The notes under the pieces: model-generated | What the model saw: only the letters and a program-made list of their open reading frames with translations | The model's database searches: none | What the model was told of the DNA's origin: nothing | From: Fuerstiella sp. | Lineage (GTDB): Bacteria > Planctomycetota > Planctomycetia > Planctomycetales > Planctomycetaceae | Reading direction: 5' to 3' | DNA: 49,170 nucleotides | Assembly (NCBI GenBank): GCA_022843805.1 | Contig: JALHMY010000077.1 | Coordinates: forward strand, 1-49,170 | Made by a program: the position numbers and the translations under genes | Shown: positions 44,090 to 49,170 of the stretch, piece after piece | How the letters are laid out: the number at the start of each line of letters is the position of its first letter | Numbering within the stretch: position 1 is the first letter of the stretch

Positions 44090-45467
44090 GCACACCTCGC
44101 GAGTCGACGGGGCGAAAAAAGTTCCATACAACAAACACGATGATGCCACTTACCATGACCGCCAGAGCTGCCAGCAGCACCTCCTTCTTTGACATCAGCA
44201 GCAGAAAGATCCACCCGATAAGTGCGACCAAAGCGGGCAGCGGATACAGCCACATTCGAAAGGGCAACACAATATCCGGGCGATACATTCGGATATAGAA
44301 GATTGCAAAGATCTGCCCGCAAAACTGCACCAGAATTCGTACGGTAACGGCTGCCGCTATTACCGCATCCAGCGGAATGTAGCAGAAGGCCGCAGATAAC
44401 AGCCCGATCGCACCCAGAGAAACCAGTGGATATCGATGCCGCGAATGAAGCTTTCCAAACACCGGAAAAAAATCACCTCCACGAGCCGCTGCATACGGAA
44501 TGCGGGAGTACCCGGCTGTCAGTGAAAACAAACTTGCAACAGCCGTCCAGATGATCAGCCACGAAAACCAGCGTGCGATCGCGGAACCATAAAGTGTCTC
44601 CATAAACAATGCGGCAATGTTCTCAGACTTCATCGCCTGTTCCCAGGGTACAACCGCAATAATCGAAATGTTCATGGTGATATAAACGGCAGCAATGACA
44701 CCGATGGAAATCAGCACTGCTCGCGGAATTGTCTTCGCCGGATTCCGTACCTCTTCGCCCATATGACAGATGTTGTAGTATCCGAGATAGTCGTAAATCG
44801 CGATGGTCATTGCGGCGCCCAGGCCCTGGAACCACTTCGGAGAAATGTCCCATGCGTCAGGGGCCATCGTCAGCTTCGAAGAATCAAAGTTCAGCAGGCC
44901 ACAAACGATGACGATCAGTACTGTGATCAGCGTCCCAATACAGAATACCAGTGTCATCCATCCCAGTGACGCTGTGCGACGGCACAACAGCAGCGTGACG
45001 CCCACCGCGGATAACGCAGCCAGCGTTTTCATCCCGCCAGGTAACCCAATGTTCGAAACGGATTCTTCAATCCCTGGCAGAGCGTGCCGCACATAATTCA
45101 TCGTTCCGATATAGCCGGATGCCAGTTCCAGAGTACCACTAAATAAAAATTGCCAGATAAACAAAAATGGCAGCAGCCTTCCCAGAACTGAACCCTGAAA
45201 GACCTGTCGAAGAAAATGATACGTGCCGCCGCTTCCAGGCAATGCTGCGCCCAGCTCGGACCAGACAAGACCGTCGCATAAAACCAGTACCGCTGCAATA
45301 CCCCAGGCGATCATCGCATGCGGTCCACCCATCGCTGCGATAAACATCGGAATCGTGATGAACGGACCAATTCCCACCATATTGGTGATGTTGATCGCCG
45401 TCGCCTGAAGCAGCCCAAGCTCGGCTCGCAGTCCCTGATGTTCCGATGAATCGTGCATGTTGCTCAC
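44082..45467 (-). CDS. APC-superfamily amino acid permease
   Basis: A 461-residue APC permease, clearly different from its neighbour. Helix 1 reads AINITNMVGIGPFITIPMFI, with the binding loop G-I-G-P-F, followed by helix 2 with LVWSELGAALPGSGGTYHFL. Helix 6 reads AAMTIAIYDYLGYYNICHMGEEVRNPAKTIPRAVL, where the YDYLGYYN replaces the usual F-x-G-F-E. It has 12 helices and no tail domain. GTG 45467 and ATG 45458 are both possible starts; neither has a strong site. It overlaps the next permease by 8 bp, so the two are made together and may have complementary substrate ranges or even act as a pair. Confidence 0.92.
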   Translation of the reverse strand: MSNMHDSSEHQGLRAELGLLQATAINITNMVGIGPFITIPMFIAAMGGPHAMIAWGIAAVLVLCDGLVWSELGAALPGSGGTYHFLRQVFQGSVLGRLLPFLFIWQFLFSGTLELASGYIGTMNYVRHALPGIEESVSNIGLPGGMKTLAALSAVGVTLLLCRRTASLGWMTLVFCIGTLITVLIVIVCGLLNFDSSKLTMAPDAWDISPKWFQGLGAAMTIAIYDYLGYYNICHMGEEVRNPAKTIPRAVLISIGVIAAVYITMNISIIAVVPWEQAMKSENIAALFMETLYGSAIARWFSWLIIWTAVASLFSLTAGYSRIPYAAARGGDFFPVFGKLHSRHRYPLVSLGAIGLLSAAFCYIPLDAVIAAAVTVRILVQFCGQIFAIFYIRMYRPDIVLPFRMWLYPLPALVALIGWIFLLLMSKKEVLLAALAVMVSGIIVFVVWNFFRPVDSRGVHE

Positions 45468-45589
45468 TGGTCCGCTGCGTCGTTTTCAAAAATGCGCGTC
45501 AGCAACCAGACTCGGAGCACACGAAAGGGGAGTTCTCTCGCCAGCCGGAAACGCTTGCTGCGCGAGGATCATGATGCATTCCGGGTTCT

Positions 45590-46474
45590 TTATCCAGTCT
45601 CACGACCGTCAACCGAAGTTCCTGTGCCGGGCTTTTGCGGGCGCCGAGAAAGCAGCATTCGACGATAATCAGCAAACACATGCTGTGCGAGAAGTGACCC
45701 CTCTGCCACCAGCTCGTCGAGACGATTGCGAAAGAATGCAAACGCTGCCATCGTCGGAATCGCGACCCCCAACCCCTGAAGTGTGGTAACCAGTGCACGA
45801 TAAATTCCAGGCGCCAGTTCACTGACCTGAGGATTCGCTTTCTGTTCGAATTCCAGGAATGCAAGAATCATCCCCCAAACTGTACCCATCAGCCCCAGCA
45901 TCGGCGCCAGAGTACTGATCACGGACAAGTGTTCGATTCGCCGAAACAGCCGGGCCGACTGTTCCATCGCTGCATCCTCCATCGCTTTCTCGATCGAAGA
46001 ATACGCCAGCCCAACCTCATCGAGCCCTGCGAACAGCACCCGGCTAAGAAAACCGGGATGATCGGTACAGTACTTTTTCGCTTCTTCAATTTTCCTTTCG
46101 GCCAGACATCGATGAATCTCTTCCGCCAGACCCGGAGGAATCAAAACGCTTCTGCGAATATTCATCAGATGGTCAATGATCAGAGCCACACCAATGAAGC
46201 TTAGCCCCATGATGATGTAGCCAATCGTTCCGCCGGCCGCCAGCATTTCGCGAATGTTGAGGAACGATCGCTGCGGTGCCACATTTTCTGGCGCCACTTC
46301 GACGTCGGCCATGGCCGTCGAGCCCGACATAACAATCAGCAGCGTTAAAACCAAAGCACAAAGTTGGCAGTCCACGCTAAAAAGTCGTTTGTCGCCAGGC
46401 GCTCGAAGCGGACGAATCGTCGATTGCGCAGTCTCCTTCGTTTTCGATGGTATTGTGTTTCGACGAAATCGCAT
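45590..46474 (-). CDS. MotA/TolQ/ExbB-family proton channel protein
   Basis: A 294-residue ExbB/TolQ-like membrane protein. A first hydrophobic segment (about 38-55, CALVLTLLIVMSGSTAMAD) is a signal peptide or extra helix. The family core follows: helix GGTIGYIIMGLSFIGVALIIDH (about 80-101), the cytoplasmic helical hairpin (LAEEIHRCLAERKIEEAKKYC), then HLSVISTLAPMLGLMGTVWGMILAF and TTLQGLGVAIPTMAAFAFFRNRLD, the two pore helices with the conserved Thr and Pro-Gly turns. ATG 46474 is preferred over GTG 46519. The usual ExbD/TolR partner is absent on both sides: APC permease genes follow 120 bp downstream. It would need a partner from elsewhere to use proton flow. Confidence 0.92.
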   Translation of the reverse strand: MRFRRNTIPSKTKETAQSTIRPLRAPGDKRLFSVDCQLCALVLTLLIVMSGSTAMADVEVAPENVAPQRSFLNIREMLAAGGTIGYIIMGLSFIGVALIIDHLMNIRRSVLIPPGLAEEIHRCLAERKIEEAKKYCTDHPGFLSRVLFAGLDEVGLAYSSIEKAMEDAAMEQSARLFRRIEHLSVISTLAPMLGLMGTVWGMILAFLEFEQKANPQVSELAPGIYRALVTTLQGLGVAIPTMAAFAFFRNRLDELVAEGSLLAQHVFADYRRMLLSRRPQKPGTGTSVDGRETG

Positions 46475-46844
46475 GAGACATTCCGTTGTCAGAGAGTTTT
46501 TGCAAAGCCCATCCTGCACACCGGCTGCAGAGCACCACGGTTGTTGTTTCGCAGAGCAGGCTCACAGATATGGCCGGACGAAGTATAGACAGTCTTTACA
46601 TTCAGGAAAATGGCCTCCTGGAATACACTGTTTTTCCGGCAATTTCGTTCTCGGCCAGTCGGCACGCAGGAAATTAGAAGTGTTTCCGGTCCTGCAATCC
46701 CGGCAGCTCACCATTCTTTCGGGGACGCCGATTTGCCGACCGCCGTGCTTCTCGCTACGATCTCAGTCAGGATGACGGCGGTCCACAGCTCACCATTCTG
46801 TCCAGCAATTTCCGTCGTTCAGCTTATATTCGGAGAAAACTCAG
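46475..46844. other. Divergent spacer with two 14-bp direct repeats
   Basis: A 370-bp divergent promoter region. CAGCTCACCATTCT occurs at 46704-46717 and again at 46786-46799, the second copy 45 bp before the start of the next gene. No gene is seen. Confidence 0.55.
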
Positions 46845-47315
46845 ATGTCGCGATTTTTTCTGACAGGATTCGCACTTTTAACGATGTCCGCCGCTTTTTC
46901 AGTGATTGCTGAAGAGCCCTCTGCCGAACAGATTGCAGCCCGGGAAAAACAGTTTTCTGAGCAAATGTCAAAGTGTGTACTGATCGGCAGTTTTACTGTG
47001 GATGGAAAAACGGACGAAAACCCTCTGAAGGAAGAACGGTACGAAATCGAAAGTGTCGTCAAGGTCACGGGAAATCTCTGGACGTTCAACACTCGAGTAA
47101 AATACGGAGATAAGGATGTGAAGCTGCCGGTCACAGTGCCTGTGGAATGGGCTGGCTCCACCCCAATGGTCTCCCTGACGAATGCTTCACTGCCAGGGCT
47201 CGGAAGTGAGTTCTCTGCGCGGGTACTGTTTCATGACGATCGATACGCGGGTACCTGGCAGCACGGAAAAGTGGGCGGCCATATGTTTGGTCGAATCACC
47301 AAACAAAAAGAATAG
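46845..47315 (+). CDS. Hypothetical secreted protein
   Basis: A 156-residue protein with a clear Sec signal peptide (MSRFFLTGFALLTMSAAFSVIAEE, cleavage likely after ...VIA). The rest is predicted mostly as beta strands: CVLIGSFTVDGKTDENPLKEE, YEIESVVKVTGNLWTFNTRV, then VPVEWAGSTPMVSLTNASLP and VLFHDDRYAGTWQHGKVGGHMFGRI. The last segment, with W-x-H-G...GHMFG, resembles the end of small beta-barrel lipid- or ligand-binding proteins seen as lone secreted proteins in planctomycetes. I do not recognise a named family. The stop lies 52 bp before pyrC on the same strand, so the two could be co-transcribed. Confidence 0.85.
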   Translation: MSRFFLTGFALLTMSAAFSVIAEEPSAEQIAAREKQFSEQMSKCVLIGSFTVDGKTDENPLKEERYEIESVVKVTGNLWTFNTRVKYGDKDVKLPVTVPVEWAGSTPMVSLTNASLPGLGSEFSARVLFHDDRYAGTWQHGKVGGHMFGRITKQKE

Positions 47316-47367
47316 TGCAATCTCAGGTCTTTCCCTTTCCTCTGATGCTCATGCTGATTCCGCTATT

Positions 47368-48669
47368 ATGAAGACGCTGATCAGGAATGCTTCGGTCGTA
47401 CTGCCGGGCTCAATCGAAAACATTGATGTTCTCATTGAAAACGACAGTATTGCTCTTTTGAATCCGCCACCCGAGATCTCCGCCGACGAGGTGGTGGATG
47501 CCAGTGGCTTATGGCTTATCCCGGGAGTGATTGACGATCAGGTACACTTTCGGGATCCTGGACTGACACATAAGGAAGACCTGACAACTGGCAGCCGAGC
47601 CTGCGCCAAAGGTGGCATCACCACGTTTCTGGAAATGCCGAATACGAAACCGACAACGACGACGCTTGAGGCACTGGAACAGAAACTCGCTGTTGCTGCC
47701 GAAAAATGCTGCGTCAATTTCGGGTTCTATATCGGTGCCACACCGGACAACATTCAGGTCCTGAAAACCGCTCAGCGTACTCCGGGAATCAAAATCTTTA
47801 TTGGATCCAGTACCGGAAGCCTTCTGGTGGATGATCAGTCGGCACTGGAAAGAATTTTTGCCGAAACTTCCCTTCCGATCTGCGCTCACTGCGAAGACGA
47901 ATCGACTGTCAGGGCCAACTCTGAGCGGCTTGGCGGAGGAAAAACCTGGGCAGACCATAGCCAGATTCGCGATCATCAGGCGGCAATCATCGCGACTCGG
48001 CGAGCTGTGGAACTGGCAGAGCGGCACCGTCATCGATTTCACGTCCTTCATGTTTCCACTGCACAGGAAGTTGAATTTCTGCGAACAACCAGTGATCTGA
48101 TTACCGCAGAAGCCTGCCCTCATCATCTCCTGTTCAGCATCGAAGACTACGATCGGCTGGGTTCCCTTGTCCAGATGAATCCGTCAATCAAAACAACTGC
48201 TGACAACGAGGCGTTGTGGCAGGGACTGCTCGACGGAACTATCGATCTGGTGGCCACCGACCATGCTCCCCATACATTGGAAGAGAAGCGGCAACCATAT
48301 CCCAAATCTCCCTCAGGACTGCCTGCAGTCGAAAACTCACTGGCCCTGATGCTGAATGAAGTCAATCGTGGACGATGCACTCTGCAGCAGGTCGTTGCCT
48401 GGATGTGTGCAGCACCCGCTAAAGTCTGGAACCTGCATGGCAAAGGCCGCATCCAGCCAGGATACGATGCCGATCTGGTATTGGTCGATCTCAATCGTAA
48501 AGAGACGATTCTTAATGAGCAGCAGGTGACAAAATCCGGCTGGTCCCCCTGGCATGGTGTAACGCTTACTGGATGGCCCGTACGAACATGGGTGCTGGGG
48601 CAAACCGTGTTTCAGGATGGCCGAATTTTTGATGATGTTCGCGGGCGTGAGGTAACGTTCGACCGTTAA
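47368..48669 (+). CDS. pyrC: Dihydroorotase (class I, DDQVH subtype)
   Basis: A 433-residue amidohydrolase that closes carbamoyl-aspartate to dihydroorotate in pyrimidine synthesis. The metal motif near the N-terminus, normally D-x-H-x-H-x-R, reads DDQVHFRDPG: Gln58 stands in for the first His, while His60 and Arg62 remain. Further sites are LEMPNTKPTTT, KIFIGSSTGSLLV, AHCEDES, HVLHVSTAQEVE, TAEACPHHLLF and TDHAPHTLEEKR (Asp298, His302). The C-terminal part, GRIQPGYDADLVLVDL, completes the small composite domain. The subtype with Gln is known from Bacteroidetes-like dihydroorotases. ATG 47368 gives the normal N-terminus; the open frame back to 47182 overlaps the previous gene. Repeat array C starts 10 bp after the stop. 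Confidence 0.95.
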   Translation: MKTLIRNASVVLPGSIENIDVLIENDSIALLNPPPEISADEVVDASGLWLIPGVIDDQVHFRDPGLTHKEDLTTGSRACAKGGITTFLEMPNTKPTTTTLEALEQKLAVAAEKCCVNFGFYIGATPDNIQVLKTAQRTPGIKIFIGSSTGSLLVDDQSALERIFAETSLPICAHCEDESTVRANSERLGGGKTWADHSQIRDHQAAIIATRRAVELAERHRHRFHVLHVSTAQEVEFLRTTSDLITAEACPHHLLFSIEDYDRLGSLVQMNPSIKTTADNEALWQGLLDGTIDLVATDHAPHTLEEKRQPYPKSPSGLPAVENSLALMLNEVNRGRCTLQQVVAWMCAAPAKVWNLHGKGRIQPGYDADLVLVDLNRKETILNEQQVTKSGWSPWHGVTLTGWPVRTWVLGQTVFQDGRIFDDVRGREVTFDR

Positions 48670-48678
48670 CCACAGGAT

Positions 48679-49170
48679 CCTCCCCTCCCCTTAATAAACC
48701 TCCCCTCCCGCGCAGCGCAGCGAAGTGGGAGGGGTCGGCCGAAGGCCGGGGGAGGGCCCGCCGCGTGTTGCACAGAACGCCGTCCCAACAACACCCGCAA
48801 CCCGCCGGTCACCAGCCCCCTCCCGATCTCGCTTCGCTCGCTCGACCTCCCCCAGCTTCGCTGGGGGAGGAGGTTTTATTAACCTCCCCTCCCACGCAGC
48901 GAAGCGGAGTGGGAGGGGTCGGCCGAAGGCCGGGGGAGGGCCCGCCGCGTGTTGCACTCAACGCCGTCCCAACAACACCCGCGTCCCGCGGTTCACCAGC
49001 CCCCTCCCGATCTCGCTTCGCTCGCTCGACCTCCCCCAGCTTCGCTGGGAGAGGAGGTATCATCAACCTCCCCTCCCGCGCAGCGAAGCGGAGTGGGAGG
49101 GGTCGGCCGAAGGCCGGGGGAGGGCCCGCCGCGTGTTGCACAGAACGCCGTACCAAAAACACCCGCGTCC
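48679..49170. repeat. Tandem GC-rich palindromic repeat array C (partial at window end)
   Basis: The family of arrays A and B appears here in reverse orientation. A 12-base fragment CCTCCCCTCCCC at 48679 is followed by full units at 48699 and 48883 and a third at 49067 cut by the window edge, with a period of 184 bp. The array begins 10 bp behind the pyrC stop. Relative to pyrC it faces the same way as array A does to the DUF1501 gene and array B to speA. Confidence 0.93.

Noticed and set aside
1..49170. tRNA, rRNA, CRISPR, IS element or prophage
   Set aside because: No TpsiC-arm pattern in a cloverleaf, no regularly spaced direct repeats with unique spacers, and no transposase or phage protein was recognised.

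Overview
The window looks like ordinary chromosome of a planctomycete. The indicators are a Tat-exported DUF1501 protein, four large MMPL/RND-type permeases, a fused SecD-SecF, a glycine-rich RRM protein and long intergenic spacers. GC content is moderate and coding is spread over both strands. No rRNA, tRNA, CRISPR array, transposase or phage gene was recognised.

Layout: 1-550 is an array of about 187-bp GC-rich palindromic repeats. 585-2033 (-) is the DUF1501 protein. 2796-3128 (+) is an RRM RNA-binding protein with a strong terminator. 3474-4991 (+) is a BON-like small protein plus an ATP-grasp ligase resembling the tyramine-glutamate ligase (MfnD) group. 4952-5914 (-) is a retron-type reverse transcriptase with an N-terminal membrane anchor. 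Divergent from it, across a hairpin-rich 0.5-kb spacer, lies 6412-7125 (+), an orphan protein carrying a CNF1-like Cys...His deamidase signature. 7158-7523 is a second repeat array. 7549-14593 (-) holds speA, then secDF, yajC and tgt. 15144-18628 (+) is an MMPL permease with a small membrane protein behind it. 19272-20792 (+) is amtB. 20929-23067 and 23933-26224 (-) are two more MMPL permeases, the latter downstream of a MacB/LolCDE-like ABC permease and ATPase (26329-29597). Next come terC (29696-30811, -), a complete five-gene branched-chain amino-acid-type ABC importer (31176-36218, +), uppP (-), a membrane pyrophosphatase (+), a fourth MMPL permease (40544-42682, +, a close paralogue of 20929-23067), two overlapping APC permeases (-), an orphan ExbB/TolQ-like protein (-), a small secreted protein (+) and dihydroorotase (+). 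A third repeat array runs off the right edge.

Functionally the window is dominated by the cell envelope: protein export (YajC-SecDF), lipid or hydrophobe export (MMPL, MacB-like ABC), undecaprenyl phosphate recycling (UppP), ion energetics (HppA, ExbB-like, TerC) and nitrogen-compound uptake (AmtB, Liv importer, APC permeases). Housekeeping genes are tgt, speA and pyrC.

Two points deserve most attention. First, the retron-like RT, the palindromic spacer and the CNF1-like protein at 4952-7125 could be one unit, either a non-canonical retron or a toxin module; this is inference. Second, all three repeat arrays start 10-35 bp behind a stop codon and face the same way relative to that gene.
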